Of a DNA stretch of 64,000 nt, positions 11,641-23,346 are shown piece after piece. The stretch is from Elmis aenea (taxonomy: Eukaryota > Arthropoda > Insecta > Coleoptera > Elmidae). Positions within the stretch are counted from its first letter, which is position 1. Each line of letters begins with the position of its first letter. The notes beneath the pieces were generated by a model that was not told where the DNA came from, made no database searches, and saw nothing but the letters and a program-made list of their open reading frames with translations. The DNA is taken from assembly GCA_947652605.1 (NCBI GenBank), contig OX393577.1, forward strand, positions 26,725,466 to 26,789,465, given 5' to 3'. The translations under genes and the position numbers were made by a program.

Positions 11641-13125
11641 ACCCAAAACGAAAATCTACTTGATGTTAACTTTGCAATCAACGAAACTTTATAAGGAAAA
11701 GGTTGCCGTTAAGGTCCCGCGTTATATCAAGATTACCGAACAAACAGTTCACTTCCAACATCCCTAGCCCTAAAAATCATTATACGCACTATTCATTCCT
11801 TACTAGAAGGAAAACAAACTTTCTCGTCGGTCGTTCATTATAGGATAGCAAACATAAGAGGAAACCACAAACTCTGACACGGCCTAAAAGATAAGCCTTA
11901 ATATAGACATTATAACAAAGGATATTTTGTTTGCTGTTAATAAAGTGTTGGACCTAATAAAGCCGCTGCCTGTCCAAGACTTTTCGTTACTGACTACATG
12001 ACATTACGCGTGATTTTTACAACGTTGCTCAATACTGTCAAGAAAAAAATCTCATTAACGGGAACTGAAATACAGCAAACGGTAAACCCTAAATATCTAC
12101 AGAGATGTAAAGACGAACACACTTGTAGATCTGTTCTAGTTGCTTAAAAAATGTTCTATATTTAGTGTTTTACAACTCGCTGTATTAAACTTTCCGTATA
12201 AACACATCTCTCAAAATGACGTTGCATGCGACTGTTCAACAATTATATTTAACTGAACAGGATGACCCCCATTCCCATAAAACTAATACATTACTAAGGT
12301 ATCCGAAAGTGATGTGATTGATAACAGTAAAATGTTTAAACCGATTAGTTAGAATGTGGTAGAATCTAAATTGAATGACAAGTCAATGTTACAAACTCTT
12401 TTTACGACCACCCCTGTAAATGACTATTTTCTACGATCACTATTGTAAATGACTATTACTGTACAACCTGCATGAATAGTAAGAGGGTCTTTACGCACGG
12501 TAAGCAAAAAGCTAGAAATTATCAGAGTAGACTCACGTCAAATTTGACAGTTAACAGCGTACGTTCAAGAATTTACTCTTAGCAACAAAAAAAAACGATA
12601 AAACCGTATCTGTTAGGTATGTGATCGTAGAAAAAGTGTTGTACAAAACTCGAGTTGTAAAGCAATACGCACTCGTGGAAATATCCACTCGCTGCCACGC
12701 GGCTCCGTGCGCAACTGTTCCACACGTGAGTAATATGCTTCTTACAACTCTTGTTATGTAATAAACTATTACAGAGCGTTAACCGTGTGTACTGATTCGT
12801 AATGTTTTGCTTATAAAGTAAGACACACATTATTGGGCTAATATAATATGCTTCATAAAAACTTGCATTTCGTTTATATGCAGCGCTATTGTTACAACGC
12901 TGTGAGGATATCATTTTAACATTTCGTGGGATGAAAATCATAAGGTTCCAAAAAATAAAATTTTAACAATATATTATTATAGCTCTATACATAAGATCCT
13001 ATTGTTTGTTTTTTAACTTTGTTGATTTAAAAACATGACATCATATTTTTGGGACACCATTTTAACGAACTAAATCGCAAATCATTATTAAAAACAAAAA
13101 ATAATTTATGTTTTACCTCACAAAC
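11641..13125. other. AT-rich stretch with one short direct repeat
   Basis: No gene recognised. Two copies of a roughly 30 bp unit ending TGTAAATGACTATT lie in tandem near 12400-12460. A 120-codon minus-strand frame at 12579-12941 has no domain, no compositional bias and no homologue I recognise. Confidence 0.45.
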
Positions 13126-13618
13126 GATAGGTTTGTTCCAACAAGCCCGCTGACAATGCGGCGCACTATCATCAGGAGTTGGGCAGTATTAATATCGCGT
13201 CCCATTACAGTCTCTGATAGTTCACCGGACGGTTTAGTCGGCTGTTCCATCATTACAAAATTAATACATGAACTAGTCAGTGTACGGTCAAAACAGTTCT
13301 TGGATGAGAGCATGTACCAGCATTTGGATTTTACACGCATGCGCTGTTCATAACTAACATGAACTCAGGTAGCTATGCATCGCTCTCCTAATCCCATATA
13401 GTGCTAGATTATTAAGGTGTTTACCCTAGCGATGCGCACATTTTTAAGAACCCAATAAACGCAAATGTCATTTACAGTTAGGCCAGTCGTAAAAGCGTTC
13501 CAACAACGGCTAATACTGGGCAATACATTTATTAGTACATAGTTCACTCATTTAAATAAAACAGTTCATGCATTCATCCAAGGATCGGTTTTAAACTGCT
13601 TGTTGGAACAAACCTGAT
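13126..13618. mobile_element. family F MITE, copy 1 (487 bp, TSD GAT)
   Basis: The element spans 13129-13615, with terminal inverted repeats AGGTTTGTTCCAACAAGC and GCTTGTTGGAACAAACCT, flanked by GAT on both sides (13126-13128, 13616-13618). It shares most of its length with copies at 43451-43933 and 48860-49274, including GATAGTTCACCGGACGGTTT and GAACTAGTCAGTGTACGGTC. Reading frames inside are not conserved as proteins between copies. The autonomous partner is unknown. Confidence 0.87.
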
Positions 13619-14471
13619 ATGGTGTTGAGGTAAAACTATGAATAAAATTCTAGGAGGTAGAGGTTGTGGTTGTGCAGCTGATTTTTGTACTGAAGAAGTA
13701 AAATTAAGACTAAAGTATAATATATCATGCTTTTCAATTAAGAAAAAACCTTTAAGAATCTTATATGAAAAAATCCAACGACTAAATAAATTATTTCAGG
13801 CCACAGGCCAATTTTTCTATTTATTTTACCTTACCCTAGATGATAACTTAAAATACCTCTACAGTTTTATATTTTGCTTACATTTGGATTATTATCCAAA
13901 ACGTTTCACTACGTGCCAATATTTTACTATTGATACATGATACATGTTTGAACTCTCGACAAACAGTTTTGTAAAAGAAATAAACCTTTAGCCACAGTTT
14001 TTAATACTGCGCTGTTATCGCTCACTTGCGATAATATACAAATATTTTAAGTCCGGCCCCGACTTCTATTCTCAATGCGAGAGAAATAATGCTAGTGGTC
14101 GAAAACGACCGGATCAAAAATGCCGCCTGAGAGTGCCCGACTGGCCGAGCTGTATAAGCTGTGCTTTAGCGGCAAAGTTCCATCTGCTTATGGTTATGTA
14201 GTATGAAATTAATTAAATAGCTTTCCAAAAATATTTTTTTGTTGAATATGTGTTTTTGTTATTCCATTATAAAAAGTTTTATTACAACTCAAACGAGTCG
14301 GTTAACACGAATCTGGACATTTTATACATTTATGACATATAAAACATTCGTCTTTTTATAAATGATATTTGCAAGCGTAATAGCTGACGTCATTAACATA
14401 TTTCATTTCGTTATCGACATGTTGACGAATTTCGTCAAGTGAGCCGTCCTGTTCAGTTTAGTATCCTTGAG
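13619..14471. other. intergenic, nothing firmly recognised
   Basis: A 100-codon frame at 13638-13940 begins MNKILGGRGCGCAADFC and has no domain I recognise. A GC-richer part (about 14055-14180, with GTCGAAAACGACCGG) looks unlike its surroundings but matches nothing I know. Confidence 0.35.
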
Positions 14472-14600
14472 TGTTCAGGCAGGGCCGTGCCGTGCTATGA
14501 TGCAGAGAGGCGGCCGCATCAGGCGGCACCGTAAGGGGGCGGCATAAGCAGCGAAATCAAAATACAATTTGACCATTCAATAATTAAAAATCTGGTAATC

Positions 14601-14865
14601 ACGAAGAGAAGGTCTCTCCGGGTAATTCACAAGTGACGCAAACGTAAGAATAACGTAAAGTATATCGCCATCTATCTCTGATATTCCATACATGAATAGA
14701 TTCACTATAAGGTTAGGATATTTACTAATTCCTTGTTATTTATTGTTCATACGATCATACGTACAAGTTCTTTGAAATTGTATACTTCCCACTATACAGC
14801 TCATTGCGCTGCTTAACTCAGCTTATTTACCACTTGTGAATTACCCGGAGAGACCTTCTCTTCGT
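14601..14865. mobile_element. 265 bp MITE nested in the hAT element
   Basis: Terminal inverted repeats of about 35 bp begin ACGAAGAGAAGGTCTCTCCG and end with the reverse complement. Flanking AAT on both sides (14597-14599, 14866-14868) suggests a 3 bp TSD if one extra base at the left belongs to the element. The interior is unremarkable. It lies between the hAT left end and the surviving transposase sequence, so it inserted after the hAT element. Confidence 0.85.
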
Positions 14866-14899
14866 AATTGCCAAAAATCTTTACGCACGCTTTTCTATA

Positions 14900-15418
14900 T
14901 TGGTTTTAATGTTAATTTATATTCTGGACATAACCCTTAATTCTCTGAATGAACGATTCACGCTTCTGGAAACCCTAGCAAAAATTTTCAGTTTTTATAT
15001 GACATTTCAAACTCAAGGATATAGATGAGAAAACGCTAGAAAATTATTGTACCAGTCTCCAGTCAATACTTTCGGTCGAAAATGAATCAGATGTAAATGC
15101 AAATGATCTTCAAGAAGAATTACAAATGCTACCATATTCTATGAAACCTTTGGATGTTTTAAATTATTTGTGCCAAAATAAGTTAATTACTTTGTATCCG
15201 AATACTGTTGTAACTGTGAGAATTTTATTAAGACTAGTGGGGAAAGAAGTTTTCCCAAATTAAAATTAACAAAACACTACTTAAGAAGTTCAATAAGCCA
15301 AACAAAACTTAGAAATCTATCATTAATTTCTATTAAATCTACATTGGCTGCCACTTCAGACTACACATCCCTAATTAACGAATTTGCTAAAGTTAAAGTT
15401 AAAAGGGTAAAACTGTAG
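14900..15418 (+). pseudogene. hAT transposase, C-terminal dimerisation region, frameshifted
   Basis: Translated pieces in order are FNVNLYS, NERFTLLETLAKIFSF, then DIDEKTLENYCTSLQS and PLDVLNYLCQNKLITLYPNT from 15018, and after a frameshift near 15240 ERSFPKLKLTKHYLRSSISQ followed by LRNLSLISIKS, ending at a TAG at 15416-15418. The ERSFSKLKL..YLRS..SQ.RL..L pattern is the hallmark of the hAT family dimerisation domain. At least two frameshifts and an in-frame stop disable it. It sits inside a hAT element with matching ends and TSD, so it is the remnant of that element's own gene. Confidence 0.8.
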
Positions 15419-15591
15419 TAGGTTGTTAAAGTTGATAGTTGTTATCATTATTTTAAAATAGTATTCGTACATTTTGTGCAGTTTAAAAAAAAAATCCCAA
15501 TCAAAGGTTTAAAAACAAAAACATTGAAGGGGCAGCATTTCGAAGACTTGCATCATACTGAGAAAATCTACCGCACGGCCCTGTGTTCAGG

Positions 15592-16297
15592 ACACAAACA
15601 ACCACAGCACCCATAAAAAAATGTGAAAATAATTTTAAAATGACTTCTATTAACATATTGGTTCATTTGGTTAAGAAAAATAATTGTTTTAATCATAGGA
15701 GCCGTTTTTGAGGAATAACAAACAAAATATTTTTGTCTATTATTGGTTTTCTTTTCCTGGATTAACATGAAAGTCTTAACACTTTTTGTATTAGTTTATA
15801 TTTGAGATTTTATTTAGAAAGCGATTTGTAATAAAATTTGCAGAGCTCTACCAACAACAAATATCAAAAATGTGAAATTATAATAGAATGATATTGCAAT
15901 AACTTATTATTTTTAAACATAAACCTAACAGCCCTAACATCTATAAAACAAGAAAAAAAATGTCTTTTTAATGGTGTCACAGCCAACTACAACCGATATT
16001 TAAAATAAGAAAATTGATGTTAAAATAACTAAAACAAATGAAGATAGATAAAATGTATTAACAAATTTTATATCTACCCAAAAAAGTGTCGAAAATTATT
16101 TTAAGTATGATTTTAATTTTAAATAAGCAAGTTGTAAGCAAAAATAGAAACGTAACTTTTTTTGTTTTATTGGGAATACTTACGCAAAAACTATTTATTT
16201 TTTCAAAAAAAATTTTCATAGAATAGTTGCTCTTAAATCATAGAACATTTTGACTTGTTTAACCAACTCTGTATTTCTTACCGTTTACGAGATCCCA
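15592..16297. other. AT-rich stretch ending in an A/B-type element terminus
   Basis: No gene seen. The final 45 bp (from about 16258, TTTAACCAACTCTGTATTTC then CTTACCGTTTACGAGATCCC) is a right-end sequence of the A/B/D transposon group, joined directly to the left end of element D. This indicates either a truncated neighbour or a rearranged junction. Confidence 0.4.
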
Positions 16298-16551
16298 TGC
16301 TGTTCTTGGAAACGGTAAGAGATACTAGGTCGGTTAAATTAGAGAAAAGTTGCACATTTTTATGGCGATTTAGAATCTAAAAAAAAATCCTGGACATTTT
16401 GATTCGTTTTTGATTTATTACAAAAAAACTGAAAAATGTGATTTTAGAAAAATATTATTATCCTCCCTACCATTGACGCTGTTTCATTTAAACTTGGTAA
16501 CTTTATGTTTTTGACCGTCCTGGGTTTGATGACGTCAACAGAAATTTTCTA

Positions 16552-17698
16552 ATGCCCGGTTTCTCCGACACATCTTAAGATCTAGCTGAATCTTAAGTTC
16601 GCCTTAACGTTATAAAGTGTTGCACCAAGCAATTTTAAGAACATATTCGACTTGAGATGAGCTCACATCTTGAGTCGCTGTTTACTAGAACTTGAGCTGG
16701 AGTACCTAACGTAAAATCGGTAAAATTATCTTGTATTTGCTTTGTTTGTAGAAAGAAGGAAGATCATTAGTTTCCGCGCTTATATTATGAATTACTGGGG
16801 TTATTACGGAATTATTTTGCATAAGGGATGTCGGATATAGCGCCAATTATCCATTGAAAGTGTGTTCCCAGATTTGAAAAAAAATTTACAAGTGTTGTTT
16901 ATGCAAAGAACGCCTTAATTTGTCGTTGCATATAGTAATTTAAATTTTCCTCGCAAAACAGTTCCTCCAAAAGCAGTAAAATATTTGGTGTTTACGTTTT
17001 TTTAAAATTAAAAATTGTGTTGTTTTTTTTTGAGAAAAAAGATATATGTACGTACTTCCTACTTATATATTTCATTTTTGTTTTCTTATGAATTAACTTT
17101 TTTTTATAAAACAAAAGACTAGTCATTCAACAAATACCCCCAAAAATTACACTCACTGCCAAAAATTATATTTAAAAAATGTATTTTATGTATAAGTATT
17201 ATATATCATTAAATATAAAGTGCGGCAAAAATAATATTTGCCCAGAGCGGCGGAAAAGCTAGATCGGGCCCTGAACAGCATTGGTAGATTTGTTCTCTAA
17301 AACACACTTATTTTCTTCCACCAAGCTAATTAATAATTGTTTTTACTCCATGGTATAATTTTTTCTTTTTTTTGTCCGCCATTTCAACACAAAATAAAAT
17401 AATTAACACCGAACTGTAACTTTATGTGCGACTATCAGCTGATAGCAACAACAGGATGTCACAGGGAGCCGTTTTAACAGCTATGATGGGAATGGCCAAT
17501 GAAAATTTGCCATTCAAATCTGCCATTATAATGTGCCGACTTCTTGCAACGTTGCCAAACCGAGTTCTAACTTAGCTGAGATGTCTAACAGATTCTGGAA
17601 TATGTTTTCTGTGCAACGCATTGGTATCTTAAGACGGTCTTAAATATAAGGCGGTCTTATATAAGTTCGATCTTGAGATGTGTCGGAGAAACCGGGCA
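16552..17698. mobile_element. element E nested in D (TA TSD, 1147 bp)
   Basis: The tips ATGCCCGGTTTCTCCGACAC and, inverted, GTGTCGGAGAAACCGGGCA are flanked by TA on each side (16550-16551, 17699-17700). The uninterrupted right arm of D gives the empty site TTTTCTAAGCC, so removing E and one TA restores D exactly. E has no recognisable transposase. The segment 17236-17277 contains an inverted CAGGGCCCGATCTAGC-like hAT end, which may be yet another truncated insertion. Confidence 0.83.
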
Positions 17699-18033
17699 TA
17701 AGCCTTCTAGATTTCAAGTTGCGATAGTCAACTTTTTTATTTCTTATGGCTGCCATATTGGATTTTTACACCATTAGACAGACAAAAAAATTAGCTTTTC
17801 AGATTGGTGACCAACATACCTTTTTTCTTTCAAAAAAATTGTTGAAATTTGAAAATTTGTATAAATAATCTATAAAATCGCGAATGTTCTGAAAAACAAT
17901 TGAAATAAAATATAAATAAAAGTGACACAACATTTTATAGGTCTAATAAAATAACGAAATTACAATAAATTTAAAACACCAGATAAATAATTATTTAAAT
18001 TGTTTAAAGTGCGCGCCGTTATGTATGATGTAC

Positions 18034-18390
18034 TTAGTGGTTAGTCCTCAAATTCATTTCGTCCACTGCTTTTAGGATAGTTTGTCTCGAAATAGAGTCG
18101 AAAGCATTTTTGATTTTACGGCGAAGAAGTTCAATATTTTCCGTTAGGGTTGCATAAACAACATCAATGTAAAAGTAATCCATAGGCGTTAAACATGGCG
18201 ATCGCGGAGGCCAATGAACAGGACCAAACGTACCAAGTCATGAATTTTGAAAGCGTACATCTAAATTAATATCATTTTACAATGCGGGCGTTGTGAGGAC
18301 CAGCTCCTTCTTGCTGAAACTACTGATGATTTTGAATTGTTAATAATGGCAATTCGCCTAACATATCTTCTAAATATGTTTCCAACAATC
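18034..18390 (-). pseudogene. mariner/IS630-type transposase, C-terminal catalytic region
   Basis: Minus-strand reading gives ETYLEDMLGELPLLT, FQQEGAGPHNARIV, then after a frameshift GPVHWPPRSPCLTPMDYF and ENIELLRRKIKNAFDSIS, stopping at 18034-18036. The layout FQ.DGA.PH, about 40 residues, then WPPRSPDLTP.DFF is that of the second and third catalytic acids of mariner-like DDE transposases. The usual DGA is EGA here, the frame is broken and in-frame stops are present, so it is inactive. It lies between the arms of element D. Confidence 0.77.
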
Positions 18391-18999
18391 TTAATTTCGT
18401 TATCATTAGACCAATAAAATGTTCTGTAGCTTTTATTTATCTATCATAGTTTCAATTATTTTTCAGAGCATTCTCGATTTTATGTTATTTACACAAATTT
18501 TAAAATTTCAACAAGTTTTTTAAAAAAAAAGGTATGTTGGTTATCAATCTAAAAAGCTAATTTTTTTGTCTGTCTGATGGTGTAAAAATCCAATATGGCG
18601 GCCATAAGAAATAAAAAAGTTGACTATCGCAACTTGAAATCTAGAAGGCTTAGAAAATTTCTGTTGACGTCATCAAACCCAGGACGGTCAAAAACATAAA
18701 GTTACCAAGTTTAAATGAAATAGCGTCAATGGTAGGGAAGATAATAATATTTTTCTAAATTCACATTTTTCAGTTTTTTTGTAATAAATCAAAAACGAAT
18801 CAAAATAACCAGGATTTCTTTTCAGATTCTTAATCGCCATAAAAATGTCCAACTTTTCTCTAATTTAACCGACCTTGCATCTCTTGCCGTTTCCAAGATA
18901 GCAATGGTGAGCATCGAAAACAGCACCACCCTGTATATATATATCGATACAAAAGGAGCGGGAAGCTAGAAAAGTTGGTAAAAAACTGGAAAAAAAGAC

Positions 19000-19190
19000 T
19001 GGTGATCTAAAAAAAAAAGCTTATTGTCCTTATTTTTTTGTCCATACCACAAAATATCGACATATCGCAATATCGATATCCGAGACATCGATATATCGAG
19101 ATATCGACTTATCGATATCCGATATTTCGATTTATTGATATCAAAATTATATCGATATATCGCCCACCCCTACTGTTCACGATAACTGGA
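19000..19190. repeat. ATCGATAT palindromic array with a hAT-type end
   Basis: Some ten copies of ATCGATAT-like words (TATCGATATC, ATATCGAGATATCGAC) end at CGCCCACCCCTA, whose complement TAGGGGTGGGCGATAT is a common hAT terminus. A similar end sits at 19620-19677. The left boundary was not found. The following GGAGCGCCCTGTA (19187-19199) is the terminus of a different, TACAGGGCG-tipped element. Confidence 0.5.
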
Positions 19191-19375
19191 GCGCCCTGTA
19201 TTTTTTAATACGTAGGCCAGAAACAAATCTTGAGAGAAATTCTTAATCGACAACCGTGTCTATAAACAACGCATGATGTGTTTAATTAGGCAATTTCTGT
19301 GCGTAGCACTTCAAAAACTGTCTTAAACAGCAACAGCAATTACGAAAACAATGTCTATGTTTTATGAAGTGTAAG

Positions 19376-20341
19376 TCCTTGTTCACAATGAACGCAAACG
19401 TAAACCGAACGTAGTGGATTAGTCGATATATTAAACGCAATCATTTAGTTTTACTTAATTTTTGCAAACATTCACAGTGAACGTAATTTTTAGGTAATAC
19501 TGGGCAAGTCTGAAAAGTGTCTCCTTCAATAATTTATTGCAAAAATTTTAATAATGATCAAACAGTGAAGTATCTATGTTTTTAATGTTCAAATTAATTG
19601 TTTTTCCTGGCACTGGCACTATATCGATATCAAAATTATTTCGATATCAAAATTATATCGATATGTCGCCCACCCCTAGTGACAAGAAGAAACCACAAAT
19701 AATAATTGACTATAATAAAACAAAATCAGATGAAGATTCCATGGACAAGCTTGTTCGAACATATACTACTGTGAAAATATAAACACGAAGATTGCCTGTT
19801 GCAGTTTTTTTATATTAATTTGCGATAAGCTAATTTTGGACGGTAAGTTATTTAGACATAAATATGTATTAGATATGTTTGACATATTTTTTAAAGAAGT
19901 ATATAGTTAGATCTAGACAAGTATATGACTAGTGTTAACAGAATTTTACAAACTCATAGGAATGATATTGACAGGAAAAATTTTATTGACGGAGTCAAAC
20001 GATTCTCAGTTATGATGAAAAAAGACAATTTTACAATTAAAAATGTGTACAAATTTAAAAACGACGGGTTAAGGTTTACGTTCCTTAATGTAAAAACTAT
20101 TTTAAAAATATGCCTTTTTCCTCTTGTAATTTTGTCCGGACTAGTGGAGATGCCGTACCATCAGTTACCAGGAAATCGGTGTTGTACCTGTTCTTAATTT
20201 GTATTACATGTGTTATTTTTATTTTATTAAAAAAAAATTAGAAAAAATAAAAAGAATATTCATACATTTGATTAGCGGATATAATGGTGTTGCGCCTAGG
20301 GCCCCCAAAAGTGTAAAAGCGGCACTGTGAACAAGGACTAA
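19376..20341. mobile_element. possible element with AGTCCTTGTTCACA inverted ends
   Basis: The left end AGTCCTTGTTCACAATG and the right end CACTGTGAACAAGGACT are inverted repeats of about 17 bp. No matching flanking duplication is evident. The interior includes a piggyBac-like transposase scrap, an ATCGATAT hAT end and a 90-codon frame (19925-20197), so it is a composite. A piggyBac origin would predict TTAA flanks, which are absent. Confidence 0.35.
19678..19835 (+). pseudogene. piggyBac-like transposase fragment
   Basis: The translation contains KKKPQIIIDYNKTK followed by a MDKLVRTYTTVK segment, then after a stop TRRLPVAVF. This matches the conserved piggyBac stretch P.I..DYN.TK.GVD..D.L...Y...RKTRRWP, which includes a catalytic Asp. 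The GVD motif reads DED here, there are in-frame stops, and the fragment starts abruptly at a hAT-type end (CCCACCCCTA), so it was cut by another insertion. The frame at 19925-20197 downstream is not clearly piggyBac. Confidence 0.65.
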
Positions 20342-21290
20342 ACGCTAATACCAATTAATTGGTGTAATACCGCAAATTATAATAGAGTAATTTTTCGACC
20401 AGTTTTAATTTACTGCCTTATTAATATAGCACTTGCTTGATATGAGCAACAAACTTGAACGTTTGATTTCCACACGTGATACCTTCACCAATTTTTTGAA
20501 AAACGGCGTTGCTTATTTTTCCAACTTTATAGGAAAGCTTTCTTAATAAATATATTGCTTATTTTATTTTTCACACTTGTTTTGTTTCACACAAGAAACA
20601 TAAAATATTACTTCTGGGATAGGATATAGTAGTAGTGAATATAACTTTTCGTGTATGTCTTAAAGTATATGAATAACATTTTTCATGTTCTTCCTTGCAT
20701 AAAATACAACTCTTGCCAGATCATTCACGCGATATTATGAATTATATGCACTGCATTTTAAATTTAGTAATAATATTTTTCTTTGACAAAAAAAAAACTA
20801 CACTAGAAACGTTAATTATTTTTAAATAAATTGTATGGTTACAAAACATCTTAATTTCAATTAACACAACTTTTACATAAAAATATATAAAATAAAACCA
20901 TTTCATATGTAAATTGAAACTTAAAATGAAATTGTTCAGTTTCATATGAAAATTCTCTTAGAACAAAACTGCCTTGAGGTGTGGTAAGTTGTTAAGTCCG
21001 CTCCTCTGTGGAACATAATTTAAACTAGGAAGTTAAATTTTGAGCCTTTAAACTATTCAGAAGCGCGTAACCTAGACATTCGTTACTTTAAACTTTTTTC
21101 TGTCATGAAAGTTTTGGGACTAGCCTCGCTGAGACTCATCATTATGTTAAATATTCAAAATGTTCAGTTCAAGTATACCTTAAGGTTGAGCATTAACAAT
21201 GTTCGCAGTTCTTTACATAAAAACAAGTCGTTTGTCCAACGAAATTATATAAAGCAAAATATTTCGTGCAGACAAAAAAAAAACTACAAG
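20342..21290. other. AT-rich stretch, nothing recognised
   Basis: No gene or bounded repeat can be supported. The short frame at 21105-21302 has no recognisable motif. Confidence 0.45.
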
Positions 21291-21295
21291 GTGTA

Positions 21296-22674
21296 CAATT
21301 GATCAACAAGGGACTCTTGCTAATGTCAATAGCAACGACGTCGGTTAAAATGGGGCAAAGTTGCGTGATTTGATGTTGAATTCACTTCTGAAACGAAAAG
21401 TGCCACGGCCACTTAAAAATATCGTTTCCGTTTTTGTGCTCTATTTCCTTTATTTTTAGAGATTTAAAACTAAATAAACTTTCGGACAGCAACTCTTTAT
21501 TCTCTATACACTGACTTATTTATTATTGTGTCAAACGTTTCCTTTATCAACTTGAATTTCTGATAAGCGCCATACTAGATTTTCGCATAAAAATATAGTT
21601 CAAACATTCTAAATGCAATTGTTATACAGGGTGTTTGATTGCGACCGTGCATTAGAAATATATGAAAAATAAAAAAGGGTATTGATATCACTATAGTGAC
21701 GTATGATCTGCTTAATGAAAATATTTTCAAGATGGCGACACTTCCGGAAATACCGGAAGTTGACATCTGCTTTCTTATTTCAAACACAATGGTCCATTTT
21801 CTATTGCATTTTTGGATTAAACACGTCATTTTAGAAGAACTTTTGATAGCATTCTCTATACCTAAGTGTATTCGTTTTTTAGATTTTTGGACTTTTTTGA
21901 AAATTTTTTGATTTTCATCGCGATGCTTAATATTATCTACCGCCGCCATTTTTTAAGCGAAAATGCTCAAATTGAGACTAACAATAAGCATAGAACAAAC
22001 CTTGAAGATTATACTGGAATGTTTGCAATCGATGCATTACTTACAGGGTGTCCAAAATTTAATTTTCTTTTAATACAACTTCGGACAACTAAAATTCGTT
22101 TTTTTTTTCAAATACAATGCCCAATATTTTTATTTATTTTAAAGTAAAGTAAAGTTAAGTTGCAATACTTTTTAAAACAACAATTTTTAAAATTTCAATA
22201 AGTACCTACTTGTTTTGCTTCCGTCCAGAAAATCAGTTGTTTTCGATCATTTTTCAGTCCTGGAAAATACATCTTTACCGGCCTAGGCCAGAAAATACCT
22301 GGTTGCCATGGTGATGAGTTGTTTTGTTGCTCGTAAGAGATAACAAAGGTGATGATAGACAAAACGTTTAAAATAAAATCTAATTTGCCCAGCAAATAAA
22401 GGATTTAAAGTTGCTCCTAGACAATATTTTTAGTTTTTTTAATAATTATCTCATTAAAATTTCAAAAAAAATCAAAAATAAAAAAAATAAAAACGAATAT
22501 CTTTTTTTTTGTGTGTGAATAATTTCTGGATTAAGATGGCTATGAAAAATAGTTTTTCAGATTTGAATTAGCACCAACATTTGCAACTTTGCTTATATTT
22601 AACCGACTTCTTAACTCTTAAGATAAGCTGATATGCAAAATCTTAATGGCGAGTCCCTAACTTGGGACGCCCTG
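21296..22674. mobile_element. element H, B/D-type, interrupted by G1
   Basis: The left end (CAATTGATCAACAAGGGACT, then GACGTCGGTTAAAATGGGGC) and the right end (inverted CAGGGCGTCCCAAGTTAGGG, then AAGTCGGTTAAATATAAGC) form diverged inverted repeats with the AAAGTTGC and TCTGAAA positions in register. The outer left tip is degraded. G1 lies inside from about 21627. No transposase reading frame was found. Confidence 0.5.
21627..22147. mobile_element. family G element, copy 1
   Basis: It begins TTATACAGGGTG, then TTTGATTGCGACCG, and matches 49486-50010 along about 500 bp, including ATGGCGACACTTCCGGAAAT and GATGCTTAATATTATCTA. Both copies contain a second internal tip, ACAGGGTGTCCAAAATTT, about 410 bp in. 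Frames on both strands (for example 21575-21949 minus) translate this repeat and are not conserved proteins. Confidence 0.6.
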
Positions 22675-23344
22675 TTCAGTACAACACAAACACCGGCACC
22701 GTAACAAAATTATCATAAATGATTTATGTCTTATTTTCATATTTTGAAATATTGCAACGATAATATTTAGATTATAGATTTAAACCAAATCAATAAAGTA
22801 ACATTTCCATAAAATAAATTAAAATGAAAATACGCTGCACAAAACAAGTTCAATGAAGAACTGTTGTAATTTTGTTTTTAATTAATAAACGTGACATCCA
22901 AAAATGCTACTTTCATAATGAGTGAATCAAAATTCACCCAACCCGCAGCGGAAACGTTCAATATTTCAACCAAACTTAACGGATATAAATGTAAAAATAA
23001 CATTGGTAACAGTGTTAGCCCTATCAACTACAGCAATCTAGCTGGTACACCATCCGCTATACCCGACCGATAATTAAAACAACCTTTAAAAAAAAAAGAG
23101 GCTTTCTATTTGCTTTGATACTTAAATGCTGTTTAAATTTATTCGCTAGTAGTTGATGCTAATTTTTACCAAATAAGACAAATGTAATTACTAAAATGGG
23201 CGCAATATGAAATGTCTGAATCTATCCTTGAAAATATTTTTTTGTTTACAACTTATTACAATCTTAGTAGCTAACGTAATACGTAATATTGCTAATTAAG
23301 GCAGAGAATGTAAAAAAAAAATTATTATATAACTAAGATTATCG
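22675..23344. other. AT-rich stretch, nothing recognised
   Basis: No gene, RNA or bounded repeat seen. A 60-codon frame at 22891-23073 is compositionally less AT-rich but has no recognisable motif. Confidence 0.4.
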
Positions 23345-23346
23345 TA

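Larger units (their letters stand above)
14472..15591. mobile_element. hAT element with perfect 8 bp TSD and transposase remnant
   Basis: The element is 14480-15583, bounded by CAGGGCCGTGC and its inverse GCACGGCCCTG. The flanks are identical, TGTTCAGG (14472-14479 and 15584-15591), the 8 bp duplication expected of hAT. It holds the C-terminal part of a hAT transposase (14900-15418) and a nested 265 bp MITE (14601-14865). At 1.1 kb it is much shorter than an intact hAT transposon, so most of the transposase has been deleted. Confidence 0.92.
16298..18933. mobile_element. mariner-like element D with long TIRs, transposase remnant and nested element E
   Basis: Inverted arms of about 400 bp run from TTGGAAACGGTAAGAGATAC (16314) inward and from CACCACCCTG (18924-18933) inward in reverse. 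They share CCCAGGACGGTCAAAAACAT-type blocks and GACAGACAAAAAAATTAGC near the centre. The right tip ends at CTG followed by TATATA; the left tip is damaged. Element E lies within the left arm. Between the arms, 18034-18390 encodes part of an IS630/mariner-type transposase on the minus strand, which makes D a plausible relative of the parent of the TACAGGGTG fold-back elements in this window. Confidence 0.8.

Noticed and set aside
12579..12941. 120-codon minus-strand frame, among the longest in the window
   Set aside because: Cys/Tyr/Asn-rich translation without domain, homologous family or exon signals; expected by chance in 64 kb.
13113..13340. 75-codon minus and 81-codon plus frames
   Set aside because: Contained in MITE F copy 1 and disrupted in copies 2 and 3.
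19925..20197. C-terminal part of the piggyBac transposase
   Set aside because: The ending RCCTCS loosely recalls the Cys-rich piggyBac tail, but the rest of the frame does not match, so it was not merged with 19678-19835.
21575..21949. 124-codon minus-strand frame
   Set aside because: Lies across the H/G1 transposon border; the matching part of G2 does not preserve the frame.
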